This document shows positions 26,485 to 37,259 of a stretch of DNA of 64,000 nt, one piece after another. Location of the stretch: assembly GCA_000514715.1 (NCBI GenBank), contig AZWL01000015.1, positions 107,805-171,804 of the forward strand, read 5' to 3'. The notes under the pieces are model-generated. The model made no database searches. It saw only the letters and a program-made list of their open reading frames with translations, and was not told where the DNA came from. Position numbers and translations under genes: made by a program. Source of the DNA: Streptomyces sp. CNH099. GTDB taxonomy: Bacteria; Actinomycetota; Actinomycetes; Streptomycetales; Streptomycetaceae. Position 1 is the first letter of the stretch, and each line of letters opens with the position of its first letter.

Positions 26485-28108
26485 GCGCGGCCTCCACAGG
26501 GGTCACATCGGGCTCCGGGTCGGTCTTCTGCACGTCGGACATGGTGTGCTCGACGGCCGGGTTGACGATCTCGGTGAGCGGCTTCGGGTACACGCCGAGG
26601 CCGACGAGCAGCGCGATCAGCGGCGCCACCACCAGCACCTCGCGCACCCGCAGGTCGGGCAGCTTGGCGACCTTCTCGGTGACCGGCCCCGTCATCGTCC
26701 GCTGGTACAGCACGAGGACGTAGATCGCCGCCAGCACTATCCCGACGGTGGCGATGATGCCGATCACCGGGTAGCGGCTGAACGTGCCCACCAGCACCAG
26801 GAACTCGCTCACGAACGGCGCGAGCCCCGGCAGCGACAGCGTGGCCAGCCCGCCGACCAGGAACGTGCCGGCCAGCACCGGCGCCACCTTCTGCACGCCG
26901 CCGTAGTCGGCGATGAGCCGCGAGCCGCGCCGGGAGATGAGGAACCCGGCCACCAGCATCAGCAGCGCGGTGGAGATGCCGTGGTTGACCATGTACAGCG
27001 TCGCCCCGGAGTGGCCCTGGCTGGTCATCGCGAAGATGCCCAGGATGATGAAGCCGAAGTGGGAGATCGAGGCGTACGCGATCAGCCGCTTGATGTCCCG
27101 CTGCCCGATCGCGAGCAGCGCGCCGTACAGGATGCTCACCAGCGCGAGCACCAGCACCAGCGGCGTCGCCCAGTCGCTGGCCTCGGGGAAGAGCCCGAGG
27201 CAGAAGCGGAGCATCGCGAACGTGCCGACCTTGTCGACCACCGCGGTGATGAGCACGGCGACCGGCGGGGTGGACTCGCCCATGGCGTTGGGCAGCCAGG
27301 TGTGCAGCGGCCACAGCGGCGCCTTGACGGCGAAGGCGAAGAAGAAGCCGAGGAAGAGCAGCCGCTCGGTGTTCGTCGACAGCTCCAGCTCGCCGTTGCC
27401 GCGCGCCTGCAGGATCTCCTGCAGCGAGAACGTGCCCGCGCCCAGCTGGTCGCTGGTGGCGGCGTACAGGCCGATGACCGCGGCCAGCATGATGAGGCCG
27501 CCGGCCAGGTTGTAGAGCAGGAACTTCACGGCCGCGTACGAGCGCTGCCGCGCCGCCTCCTCTTCGCCGTGCTCGTGGGCCTTGTCGCCGAAGCCGCCGA
27601 TGAGGAAGTACATCGGGATGAGCATGGCTTCGAAGAAGATGTAGAAGAGGAAGACGTCCGTGGCCAGGAAGCTTATGATCACCATCGCTTCGACGGCCAG
27701 GATCAGCGCGAAGAAGCCCTGGGTGGGGCGCCAGCGCGACTGCGTACTCGCGGCGGAGCCGCCGGCGGGGTCCGCGTCACGCCAGCCCGCGAGGATGACG
27801 AACGGGACCAGCAGCGCCGTCAGCGCCACCAGCACGACGGCGATGCCGTCGACCCCCAGTTCGTATCTCACCCCGAAGTCGGCGATCCACGCCCGCGACT
27901 CGGTGAGCTGGAAGCGGTCGCCGTCCGGATCGAACCGGACCGCGATCACCGCGGCCAGGACGAACGTCGCCAGCGACACCCCCAGCGCCAGCCACTTGGC
28001 CAGCTCGCGCCGGGCCGCGGGGACCGCGGCGGTGGCGATCGCGCCCACGGCCGGGACCGCCGCGGTGAGCGTCAGCAGCGGAAACGTAGAAGAAGCAGCA
28101 TCAGCCAT
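26477..28108 (-). CDS. nuoM: NADH-quinone oxidoreductase subunit M
   Basis: Antiporter-like proton-pumping subunit, 543 residues. Landmarks: YELGVDGIAVVLVALT, FLFYIFFEAMLIPMYFLIGG, KAPLWPLHTWLPNAMGESTP, KRLIAYASISHFGFIILG and LPGLAPFVSEFLVL. The key helix lysines and the FYIFFE glutamate are present. It starts at ATG 28108, 6 bases after nuoL, and overlaps nuoN. Confidence 0.97.
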   Translation of the reverse strand: MADAASSTFPLLTLTAAVPAVGAIATAAVPAARRELAKWLALGVSLATFVLAAVIAVRFDPDGDRFQLTESRAWIADFGVRYELGVDGIAVVLVALTALLVPFVILAGWRDADPAGGSAASTQSRWRPTQGFFALILAVEAMVIISFLATDVFLFYIFFEAMLIPMYFLIGGFGDKAHEHGEEEAARQRSYAAVKFLLYNLAGGLIMLAAVIGLYAATSDQLGAGTFSLQEILQARGNGELELSTNTERLLFLGFFFAFAVKAPLWPLHTWLPNAMGESTPPVAVLITAVVDKVGTFAMLRFCLGLFPEASDWATPLVLVLALVSILYGALLAIGQRDIKRLIAYASISHFGFIILGIFAMTSQGHSGATLYMVNHGISTALLMLVAGFLISRRGSRLIADYGGVQKVAPVLAGTFLVGGLATLSLPGLAPFVSEFLVLVGTFSRYPVIGIIATVGIVLAAIYVLVLYQRTMTGPVTEKVAKLPDLRVREVLVVAPLIALLVGLGVYPKPLTEIVNPAVEHTMSDVQKTDPEPDVTPVEAAHE

Positions 28109-28114
28109 GGATAA

Positions 28115-30022
28115 TCAGACCGCCCTCATCAGCAGGGTGGCGGCGATGAGCACCACCGCGCCGCCGAACATCGAGACCGCGTAACTGCGGGCGTAGCCGT
28201 TCTGGATCCGGCGCATCCGCCCGGAGAGCCCGCCGAACGCCGCCGCGGTTCCGTTGACGATGCCGTCGACCAGCTTGTGGTCCAGGTAGACCAGGCCGCG
28301 GGTCAGGTACTCGCCGGGCTTGACCAGGGCCACGTGGTTGAAGTCGTCCTGCAGCAGGTCGCGCCGGGCGGCCCGGGTGAGCAGGGAGCCGCGCGGGGCG
28401 GCGGCCGGCACCGGGCGGCGGCCGTACTGCAGCCAGGCCGCCGCGACGCCGAGCACCATGCAGGTGACGGTGGCGCCGGTGACCATCGCGACGCTCAGGC
28501 CCTCCGGCAGGTGGCCGTGCTCGAAGCCGGTGACGGGCTCCAGCCAGTGCACGAACCGCTCGCCGACGTCGAAGAACGCGCCCGCGCCGACCGAGCCGAC
28601 GGCCAGCAGGATCATCGGGATCGTCATCGACCTCGGCGACTCGTGCGGGTGCGGCATCTCGCCGTTCGCGTCCGGCTCCCAGCGCTTCTCGCCGAAGAAC
28701 GTCATGAGCATCACGCGCGTCATGTAGTACGCGGTGATCGCCGCGCCCAGCAGCGCCGCGCCGCCCAGGATCCAGCCCTGCGTACCGCCCTTGGCGAACG
28801 CGGCCTCGATGATGGCGTCCTTGGAGAAGAAGCCGGACAGGCCCGGGAAGCCGATGATCGCCAGATAGCCGAGGCCGAACGTGACGAACGTGACCGGCAT
28901 GTACTTCCGCAGGCCGCCGTACTTGCGCATGTCGACCTCGTCGTTCATGCCGTGCATGACGGAGCCAGCGCCGAGGAACAGCCCGGCCTTGAAGAAGCCG
29001 TGCGTCACCAGGTGCATGATCGCGAAGGCGTAGCCGATCGGGCCGAGCCCGGCGGCCAGGACCATGTAGCCGATCTGCGACATCGTCGAACCGGCCAGCG
29101 CCTTCTTGATGTCGTCCTTCGCGCAACCGACGATCGCACCGAAGAGCAGCGTGACCGCGCCGACGATGGTGACGACCAGCTGCGCGTCCGGCGCCGCCTC
29201 GAAGATCGCGCCGGAGCGGACGATCAGGTAGACGCCGGCGGTGACCATCGTGGCGGCGTGGATCAGCGCGGAGACCGGCGTCGGGCCCTCCATCGCGTCG
29301 CCCAGCCAGGACTGCAGCGGCACCTGCGCCGACTTGCCGCACGCGGCCAGCAGCAGCATCAGCCCGATCGCCGTCAGCTTGCCCTCGCTCGTCTCGCCGA
29401 CCGAGTTCATGACCGGCTCGAAGGCGAAGGTGCCGAACGTGACGAACATCAGCATGATCGCGATGGACAGGCCGACGTCGCCGACGCGGTTGACGATGAA
29501 CGCCTTCTTCGCCGCCGTCGCCGCGCTGGGCTTGTGCTGCCAGAAGCCGATCAGCAGGTACGAGGCGAGGCCGACGCCCTCCCAGCCGACGTACAGCAGC
29601 AGGAAGTTGTCCGCGAGGACCAGCAGCAGCATCGCCGCGAGGAAGAGGTTCAGATAGCCGAAGAAGCGGCGGCGGCGCTCGTCGTGCTCCATGTAGCCCA
29701 CGGAGTACAGGTGGATGAGCGAGCCGACGCCGGTGATCAGCAGCACGAACGTCATGGACAGCTGGTCGAGCTGGAACGCCGCGTCCGCCTGGAACCCCTC
29801 GACCGGGACCCAGGTGAAGAGGTGGCTCTGCAGCGCCCGCTCCTCGCCGTCCTTGCCGAGCATGTCGGCGAAGAGGACCAGGCCGAGGACGAAGGACGTG
29901 AAGGCGAGCACCGTGCCGAGCCAGTGCCCGGTACGGTCGATCTGTGGGATCCTGCCGCCGCAGAGCAGCACCGCCGCGCCGAGCAGCGGCGCAGCGACGA
30001 GCAATCCGATGAGTGACTCCAC
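28115..30022 (-). CDS. nuoL: NADH-quinone oxidoreductase subunit L
   Basis: Largest antiporter-like subunit, 635 residues, with the long lateral helix at the C-terminus. Landmarks: YVGWEGVGLASYLLIGFW, QVPLQSWLGDAMEGPTPVSA, KDDIKKALAGSTMSQIGYM and FPGLSGFFSKDAII. The start is a GTG at 30022, 12 bases after nuoK. Complete copy, unlike the partial paralogue at 1-1669. Confidence 0.97.
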   Translation of the reverse strand: MESLIGLLVAAPLLGAAVLLCGGRIPQIDRTGHWLGTVLAFTSFVLGLVLFADMLGKDGEERALQSHLFTWVPVEGFQADAAFQLDQLSMTFVLLITGVGSLIHLYSVGYMEHDERRRRFFGYLNLFLAAMLLLVLADNFLLLYVGWEGVGLASYLLIGFWQHKPSAATAAKKAFIVNRVGDVGLSIAIMLMFVTFGTFAFEPVMNSVGETSEGKLTAIGLMLLLAACGKSAQVPLQSWLGDAMEGPTPVSALIHAATMVTAGVYLIVRSGAIFEAAPDAQLVVTIVGAVTLLFGAIVGCAKDDIKKALAGSTMSQIGYMVLAAGLGPIGYAFAIMHLVTHGFFKAGLFLGAGSVMHGMNDEVDMRKYGGLRKYMPVTFVTFGLGYLAIIGFPGLSGFFSKDAIIEAAFAKGGTQGWILGGAALLGAAITAYYMTRVMLMTFFGEKRWEPDANGEMPHPHESPRSMTIPMILLAVGSVGAGAFFDVGERFVHWLEPVTGFEHGHLPEGLSVAMVTGATVTCMVLGVAAAWLQYGRRPVPAAAPRGSLLTRAARRDLLQDDFNHVALVKPGEYLTRGLVYLDHKLVDGIVNGTAAAFGGLSGRMRRIQNGYARSYAVSMFGGAVVLIAATLLMRAV

Positions 30023-30034
30023 TGGTGCGTCCCC

Positions 30035-30334
30035 TTACAGCTTCATCAGAGCGGCGTCGTCGACCGAGGCCGAGTGGCGGGAGCGGTACACCGACACGAT
30101 GATCGCCAGCCCGACCACGACCTCCGCGGCGGCGACGACCATGGTGAAGAACGCGACGATCTGGCCGTCGAGGTTCCCGTGCATCCGGGAGAACGTGACC
30201 AGCGCCAGGTTGCCGGCGTTCAGCATCAGCTCGACGCACATGAACACCACGATGGCGTTCCGCCTGATGACCACCCCGGCCGCGCCGATGGTGAACAGCA
30301 GCGCGGAGAGATACAGGTAGTTGACCGGGTTCAC
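30035..30334 (-). CDS. nuoK: NADH-quinone oxidoreductase subunit K
   Basis: Small three-helix subunit of exactly typical length (99 residues) with the FMCVELMLNAGNLALV helix. Its GTG start at 30334 overlaps the stop of a 30-codon micro-ORF (30331-30423) that fills the gap after nuoJ, so translation is probably coupled through that micro-ORF. Confidence 0.97.
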   Translation of the reverse strand: MNPVNYLYLSALLFTIGAAGVVIRRNAIVVFMCVELMLNAGNLALVTFSRMHGNLDGQIVAFFTMVVAAAEVVVGLAIIVSVYRSRHSASVDDAALMKL

Positions 30335-30423
30335 GGCATCACCTTGTTCGCTTCTCCGCCCGCGCGGCGAACGTCACGACACGCTGTCGGGTGCGGCTGG
30401 GCAGCCGCGCGTGCGTCGCTCAC
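30331..30423 (-). CDS. 30-residue micro-ORF bridging nuoJ and nuoK (repeat copy B)
   Basis: A GTG overlapping the nuoJ TGA opens a 31-codon frame whose TGA overlaps the nuoK GTG. It starts VSDARAAAQPHPTACRDVRR and continues with GGEAN, and is Arg/Ala-rich. It has the same length as the frame between nuoB and nuoC (40232-40324): 75 of 93 bases and 20 of 30 residues agree. The DNA also contains an inverted repeat gttcgc/gcgaac. Translation is suggested by the double overlap but unproven; it may instead be an inserted repeat that happens to keep coupling. Confidence 0.6.
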   Translation of the reverse strand: MSDARAAAQPHPTACRDVRRAGGEANKVMP

Positions 30424-31319
30424 TGTCCCTCTCCCTCTCCGGCCGTTCCGGTTCCGGCCGTTCCGGCGTTCGTGCTGACGGCGCCGTCCCCGTCGTCGTC
30501 GGCGGGGGTGTCCGGCTCCAGGGCCTTGCCCTGGTAGTCGGCGGTGCGCTGCTCTATCGCCGCGAGATCCGCCAGCGCGCGCGCGGAGACGTCCCGGATC
30601 TGGCCGCGGTCGCGCAGCGTGCGGTTAACGGTCAGCTCGGCCGGCGTGCCGTCGGGCAGCAGGCCGGGGATGTCCACCGCGTTGTGGCGGGCGTAGACGC
30701 CGGGCGCGGGCAGCGGCGGCACCTGGACGCCCTCGCGTACGCGCTGCGCGGCCCGCTCGCGCTGGGTCGGGGTGCGCTCGGTCTTCTCGCGGTGGGTGAG
30801 GACCATGCCCGCCACCGCGGCGGTGATCAGCAGCGCGCCGGTCAGCTCGAAGGCGAAGACGTAGTCGCGGAAGATGAGGGCCGCCAGGCCGTGCACGTTG
30901 CCGCCGGAGTTGGCGTCCTCAAGGCCGTCGAAGGTGCTCAGGCTCGCGTTGCCGATGCCGGCCATCAGCAGCACGCCGAAGCCGATGCCGCAGAGCACCG
31001 CCAGCACGCGCTGGCCCTTGATGGTCTCCTTCAGCGAGTCGGCGGCGCTGATGCCGACGAGCATCAGGACGAAGAGGAACAGCATCATGACCGCGCCGGT
31101 GTAGACGACGATCTGCACGACGCCGAGGAAGTACGCGCCGTTGGCGAGGTAGAAGACCGCCAGGATCACCATCGTCCCGGCGAGGCAGAGCGCCGAGTGC
31201 ACCGACTTCCTCATCAGCACGGTGCCGAGCGCACCGGCGACGGCGAAGACGGCCAGCACCCAGAACTGGGTCGCCTCCCCCGTGGAGGTGGTGTAGCCGG
31301 CCTGGGCGAGGGCGTTCAT
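30420..31319 (-). CDS. nuoJ: NADH-quinone oxidoreductase subunit J
   Basis: Membrane subunit J, 299 residues. The core of five helices occupies residues ~15-175, including the conserved FLGVVQIVVYTGAVMMLFLFVLML (named in part). Residues ~180-299 form a hydrophilic tail ending in Thr/Gly/Glu repeats, a feature of actinobacterial NuoJ. The ATG at 31319 overlaps the nuoI stop (ATGA). Confidence 0.95.
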   Translation of the reverse strand: MNALAQAGYTTSTGEATQFWVLAVFAVAGALGTVLMRKSVHSALCLAGTMVILAVFYLANGAYFLGVVQIVVYTGAVMMLFLFVLMLVGISAADSLKETIKGQRVLAVLCGIGFGVLLMAGIGNASLSTFDGLEDANSGGNVHGLAALIFRDYVFAFELTGALLITAAVAGMVLTHREKTERTPTQRERAAQRVREGVQVPPLPAPGVYARHNAVDIPGLLPDGTPAELTVNRTLRDRGQIRDVSARALADLAAIEQRTADYQGKALEPDTPADDDGDGAVSTNAGTAGTGTAGEGEGQ

Positions 31320-31927
31320 GCCTGGACTCCTTCGGAAGTCTCCGGCGCCGGCGCCGACTCGCCCTTGCTGACGGCGACCTGGCGCTCCGTACCCGGGGCG
31401 GCCTCGGTGACGAGTCCGCTGTAGTAGTCCTTCTCCGTCATCCCCGGGTAGATGGCGTGCGGCGAGTCGACCATGCCCTCCGTCAGCCCGGCGAGCAGCT
31501 CGTCCTTGGTGTAGATGAGCGACTCGCGGCTGCGGTCGGCCAGCTCGTACTCGTTGGTCATGGTCAGCGCCCGCGTGGGGCACGCCTCGACGCACAGCCC
31601 GCACAGGATGCAGCGCAGGTAGTTGATCTGGTAGACGCTGCCGTAGCGCTCGCCCGGCGAGTAGCGCTCCTCGTCGGTGTTGTCCGCGCCCTCGACGTAG
31701 ATCGCGTCCGCCGGGCAGGCCCACGCGCACAGCTCGCAGCCGATGCACTTCTCCAGCCCGTCGGGGTGCCGGTTGAGCTGGTGGCGGCCGTGGAAGCGGG
31801 GCGCGGTGGGCTTCTTGTACTCGGGGTACTGCTCGGTCAGCCGCTTCTTGAACATGGCCTTGAAGGTCACGCCGAAACCGGCCAGCGGGTTGACGAACCC
31901 CTGCTTGTCCTTCTTCTCCTCAGCCAT
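31316..31927 (-). CDS. nuoI: NADH-quinone oxidoreductase subunit I (2x[4Fe-4S])
   Basis: Ferredoxin-like subunit, 203 residues, linking NuoG to NuoB. Two intact motifs: CIGCELCAWACP (~residue 61) and CILCGLCVEACP (~residue 105). The ATG at 31927 overlaps the end of nuoH by 8 bases. The C-terminal ~50 residues are variable. Confidence 0.97.
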   Translation of the reverse strand: MAEEKKDKQGFVNPLAGFGVTFKAMFKKRLTEQYPEYKKPTAPRFHGRHQLNRHPDGLEKCIGCELCAWACPADAIYVEGADNTDEERYSPGERYGSVYQINYLRCILCGLCVEACPTRALTMTNEYELADRSRESLIYTKDELLAGLTEGMVDSPHAIYPGMTEKDYYSGLVTEAAPGTERQVAVSKGESAPAPETSEGVQA

Positions 31928-33302
31928 TGTCGGCCTCCTCAGTGTCGCCTCCGGGACCGGTCGTGCCCACCAGCTCGCGCTCGCGGCGCGCGGGACGGCG
32001 GGGCACGGGCGGGAGGGTCTGACCGGGCAGCGGCGGCACGGGGTAGCCGCCCTCCGTCGGGTCGAACTCCGGCTTGGGCCGGGCCGCCTCGCGGGCCGCC
32101 TCCTCCTTCTCCTTGCGGTCGCGGAAGATGTCCACGACGAAGGACATCACCAGGATCACCAGCAGCCCGCCGGCGATGTAGAGCACGATCTCGGTGAAGT
32201 CCACGTCCTCGTTGCGCAGCGCCCGCACGGTGGCGACCAGCATCAGCCAGACCATCGAGACCGGGATGAGGACCTTCCAGCCCAGCTTCATGAACTGGTC
32301 GTACCGCACCCGTGGGAGCGTGCCGCGCAGCCACACGAAGACGAACAGGCAGACGACGACCTTGCCGGTGAACCAGAGCATCGGCCACCAGCCGGTGTTC
32401 GCCCCCTCCCACACGGTGCTGAGCGGCGCGGGCGCGCGCCAGCCGCCGAGGAAGAGCGTGACGGCCACCGCGGACAGCGTCACCATGTGCACGTACTCGG
32501 AGAGCATGAACATCGCGAACTTGATCGACGAGTACTCGGTGGAGTACCCGGCGACCAGGTCGCCCTCGGACTCCGGCATGTCGAAGGGCAGCCGGTGCGC
32601 CTCGCCGACCATCGCGACGAGGTAGACGAGGAACGACACCGGCAGCAGGATCGCGAACCAGCGGTCCTCCTGCGCCGCGACGATCTCCGAGGTCGACAGC
32701 GACCCGGAGTAGAGGAACACGGCCGCGAACGACAGGCCCATCGCGACCTCGTACGAGATCACCTGGGCGGTCGCGCGGACGCCGCCGAGCAGCGGGTACG
32801 TCGAGTTGGACGCCCAGCCGGCGAGGACGTTGCCGTACGCGGCGACGGAGGCGGCGGCCAGCACGTACAGCATCGCGACCGGCAGGTCGGTCAGCTGCAG
32901 CGCGGTGCGCTCGCCGAAGATCGACACCTGGTTGTCGGCCGGCCCGAAGGGGATGACCGCGATGGCCATGAAGGCGGGGACGACGGCGAGGATCGGCGCC
33001 AGGATGTAGACCGCCTTGTCGGCGCCCTTGACGATGAGGTCCTCTTTGAGCATCAGCTTCACGCCGTCGGCGAGCGACTGCAGCAGGCCCCAGGGGCCGT
33101 GCCGGTTCGGGCCGATGCGCAGCTGCATCCAGCCGAGGACCTTGCGCTCGAAGACGATCGAGATGAGGACCGTCAGCATCAGGAACGCGAAGCAGAAGAC
33201 CGCCTTGAGCAGGATCAGCCACCAGGGGTCGCCCCCGAAGAAGCTGAGGTCCTCCGCGGCGAGGACGCTCGCGCTGTGCGCGGCGGGTGCGCTTGCGATC
33301 AC
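31920..33302 (-). CDS. nuoH: NADH-quinone oxidoreductase subunit H
   Basis: Membrane subunit at the quinone cavity, 460 residues. Landmarks: LRIGPNRHGPWGLLQSLADG, the SEGDLVAGYSTEYSSI loop, and the HRLPFDMPE motif. The C-terminal ~75 residues are hydrophilic (Lys/Glu then Pro-rich), typical of actinobacterial NuoH and absent from NuoH2. The GTG start at 33302 overlaps the stop of a 45-codon micro-ORF that spans the gap to nuoG. Confidence 0.96.
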   Translation of the reverse strand: MIASAPAAHSASVLAAEDLSFFGGDPWWLILLKAVFCFAFLMLTVLISIVFERKVLGWMQLRIGPNRHGPWGLLQSLADGVKLMLKEDLIVKGADKAVYILAPILAVVPAFMAIAVIPFGPADNQVSIFGERTALQLTDLPVAMLYVLAAASVAAYGNVLAGWASNSTYPLLGGVRATAQVISYEVAMGLSFAAVFLYSGSLSTSEIVAAQEDRWFAILLPVSFLVYLVAMVGEAHRLPFDMPESEGDLVAGYSTEYSSIKFAMFMLSEYVHMVTLSAVAVTLFLGGWRAPAPLSTVWEGANTGWWPMLWFTGKVVVCLFVFVWLRGTLPRVRYDQFMKLGWKVLIPVSMVWLMLVATVRALRNEDVDFTEIVLYIAGGLLVILVMSFVVDIFRDRKEKEEAAREAARPKPEFDPTEGGYPVPPLPGQTLPPVPRRPARRERELVGTTGPGGDTEEADNG

Positions 33303-33436
33303 CGTCGTGCCTCCGTCGTGTACGCGGCCACGCGGGCCGCCGGACCGCAGCAGGCCGGCGCGGCCGCGCCCGGCGCGGCGCCGTGCCGCGCCGACTGCGC
33401 CGGGCGGGCCGCTGCTCGACTCCGCATCGAAGTCAC
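33299..33436 (-). CDS. 45-residue micro-ORF bridging nuoG and nuoH
   Basis: GTG at 33436 overlaps the nuoG TGA and the frame's own TGA overlaps the nuoH GTG, both as GTGA. The peptide begins VTSMRSRAAARPAQSARHG and is Ala/Arg/Pro-rich with two adjacent cysteines. It is unrelated in sequence to the 93-bp micro-ORFs at the other two junctions but has the same coupling design. It may simply be spacer DNA kept open to pass ribosomes to nuoH; expression is unproven. Confidence 0.45.
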   Translation of the reverse strand: MTSMRSRAAARPAQSARHGAAPGAAAPACCGPAARVAAYTTEARR

Positions 33437-35912
33437 GCTTCGACCTCCTTGGATACGGCGGAAACCTGGACCAGGTCGCCGGGGTTGGCGCCTGTCGCCG
33501 CCGTGACGCCCGGGGCCGTCGACTGCAGCGGCAGCCAGACGACCTGGTCGGGCAGCTCCGCGGTGACCCGCAGCGGGAGCGTCACCGTGCCGGCGGGCCC
33601 GGTGACCGCCAGCGGCTCGCCGTCGGCGACGCCGGTGGCCGCCGCGGTGGCGGGCGAGAGCCGGGCGGCGGCCTCGTGGCGGGTGTCGGCCAGGGCGTCG
33701 TCGCCCTCCTGCAGCCGGCCCTCGTCGAGCAGCAGCCGGTGGCCCGCGAGCACCGCCTCGCCGTCGCCGGGCCGCGGCAGCGGCGCGGCGCGGTCGTCCG
33801 GCGGCGCCGGGCGGGGGCCGGACGTGCGGATGCCGAGGCGGCCCAGCTCGGCCCGTACGGTACGGGCGTCGGGCAGGCCCAGGTGGACGTCGAGGGCGTC
33901 GGCGAGCATGTGCAGCACCCGCTGGTCGGCGGGGGCGAGCCGGCGGGTCATCTGGTCCGGCTTCAGCGCCGCCTCGAACGGCCGGGCGCGGCCCTCCCAG
34001 TTGAGGTACGTGCCCTGCTTCTCGGCGGCGGCGGCCACCGGGAAGACCACGTCGGCCCGCTCGGTGACCTCGCTGGGCCGCTGCTCCAGGCTGACCACGA
34101 ACTCCGCCCGGTCCAGCGCCTCGCGGGCCTTCTCCGGATCCGGCAGGTCGGTCAGCTCGACGCCGCCGACCAGCAGCGCGCCGAGGTCCCCGGCGACCGC
34201 GGCGTCGAGGATCTCGCCGGTGTCGCGGCCGGCCCTGTGCGGCAGTTCTGCCAGGCCCCACGCGGCGGCGGTCTCGCGACGCGCCTCGGGGTCGGTCGCG
34301 GACCGGCCGCCGGGCAGCATCCCGGGCAGCGCGCCGGCCTCGACCGCGCCGCGCTCGCCGGCGCGGCGCGGGATCCACGCCAGGGCGGCGCCGGTGGCCT
34401 CCGCGGTGCGTACCACCGCGGACAGCGCGCCGCGCACGCCCGCCAGCCGCTCGCCGACGAGGATCACCGCGCCCGGCCGGCGCAGCGCGTCGGACGCGGC
34501 CTTGCCGTCGTCGCCGAGTCCGGCGCCGGAGCCGAGGGCGTCCAGCCAGCTCGGCTCGGTGCCGGGGGCGGCGGGCAGCAGCGTGCCGCCGGCCTTCGTG
34601 AGGCCGCGGGTGGCGAAGGGGGCGATCGCGTAGACGTGAGAGGACGAGGAGCCCTTCTTCCGCCACGCCTTGCGCAGCCGGAGGAAGACGCCGGGCGCCT
34701 CCTCCTCGGCCTCCAGACCGGCGAGCAGCACCGCGGGCGCCTTCTCCAGCGCGCCGTAGGTGACGCCGAGCCCGCGGCCCGCGACCTGCGCGGCCAGGAA
34801 CTCGGTCTCCTCGGTGCTGTGCACCCGGGCGCGGAAGTCGATGTCGTTGGTGTCGAGGGCGGCCCGGGCGAACTTGGCGTACGCGTAGGAGTCCTCCAGC
34901 GTCAGCCGCCCGCCGGTGAGAACTGCGACACCGGCGCCTTCGGTGCGGGCCGCCGCCAGCCCGGCGGCCGCGGCGCGCAGCGCCTCGGGCCAGCTCGCCG
35001 GCTGCAGCTCACCGTCCTCGTCGCGGACCAGCGGGTGGGTCAGCCGGTCGGGCAGCTGGGCGTAGCGGAAGCCGAAGCGGCCCTTGTCGCACAGCCACTC
35101 CTCGTTGACCTCCGGGTCGTTGCCGGCGAGCCGGCGCATGACCTTGCCGCGGCGGTGGTCGGTGCGGGTGGCGCAGCCGCCGGCGCAGTGCTCACAGACC
35201 GACGGCGAGGACACCAGGTCGAAGGGGCGCGAGCGGAAGCGGTACATCTTCGAGGTGAGCGCGCCGACCGGGCAGATCTGGATGGTGTTCCCGGAGAAGT
35301 ACGACTCGAAGGGCACGCCCTCGCCGGTGCCGACCTGCTGGAGCGCGCCGCGCTCCAGCAGCTCGATCATCGGGTCGCCCGCGATCTGGTCGGAGAACCG
35401 GGTGCAGCGCGCGCACAGCACGCACCGCTCGCGGTCGAGCAGCACCTGCGCCGAGATCGGCACGGGCTTCTCGAAGGTGCGCTTCTGGCCCTCGAAGCGG
35501 CTCTCGGCCTGCCCGGCGGACATCGCCTGGTTCTGCAGCGGGCACTCGCCGCCCTTGTCGCAGACCGGGCAGTCCAGCGGGTGGTTGATGAGCAGCAGCT
35601 CCATCACACCGCGCTGCGACTTCTCGGCGACGTCGGAGGTCAGCTGGGTCTTGACGACCATCCCGTCGGTGCAGGTGATGGTGCAGGACGCCGACGGCTT
35701 GCGCTGGCCCTCGATCTCGACGATGCACTGCCGGCAGGCGCCGACGGGGTCGAGCAGCGGGTGGTCGCAGAACCGCGGGATCTCGATGCCGAGCTGCTCG
35801 GCGGCGCGGATGACCAGGGTGCCCTTGGGCACGCTGACCTCGACGCCGTCGATGGTCAGCGTGACCAGGTTCTCCGGGGCCTGCTCCGGGGCCTTCTCCG
35901 GCTCCGTGACGG

Positions 35913-35916
<4 letters not shown>
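33433..35916 (-). CDS. nuoG: NADH-quinone oxidoreductase subunit G
   Basis: Largest peripheral subunit, 827 residues, a molybdopterin-oxidoreductase relative with Fe-S clusters. The N-terminal [2Fe-2S] ligands are in CDHPLLDPVGACRQC; HPLDCPVCDKGGECPLQ and ERCVLCARC supply the next clusters, and CEHCAGGCATRTDHRRG gives a further [4Fe-4S] site. The GTG at 35916 overlaps the nuoF TGA and has GGGAGG upstream; the longer open frame is a shadow. Confidence 0.96.
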
Positions 35917-37258
<1,342 letters not shown>

Positions 37259-37259
<1 letters not shown>

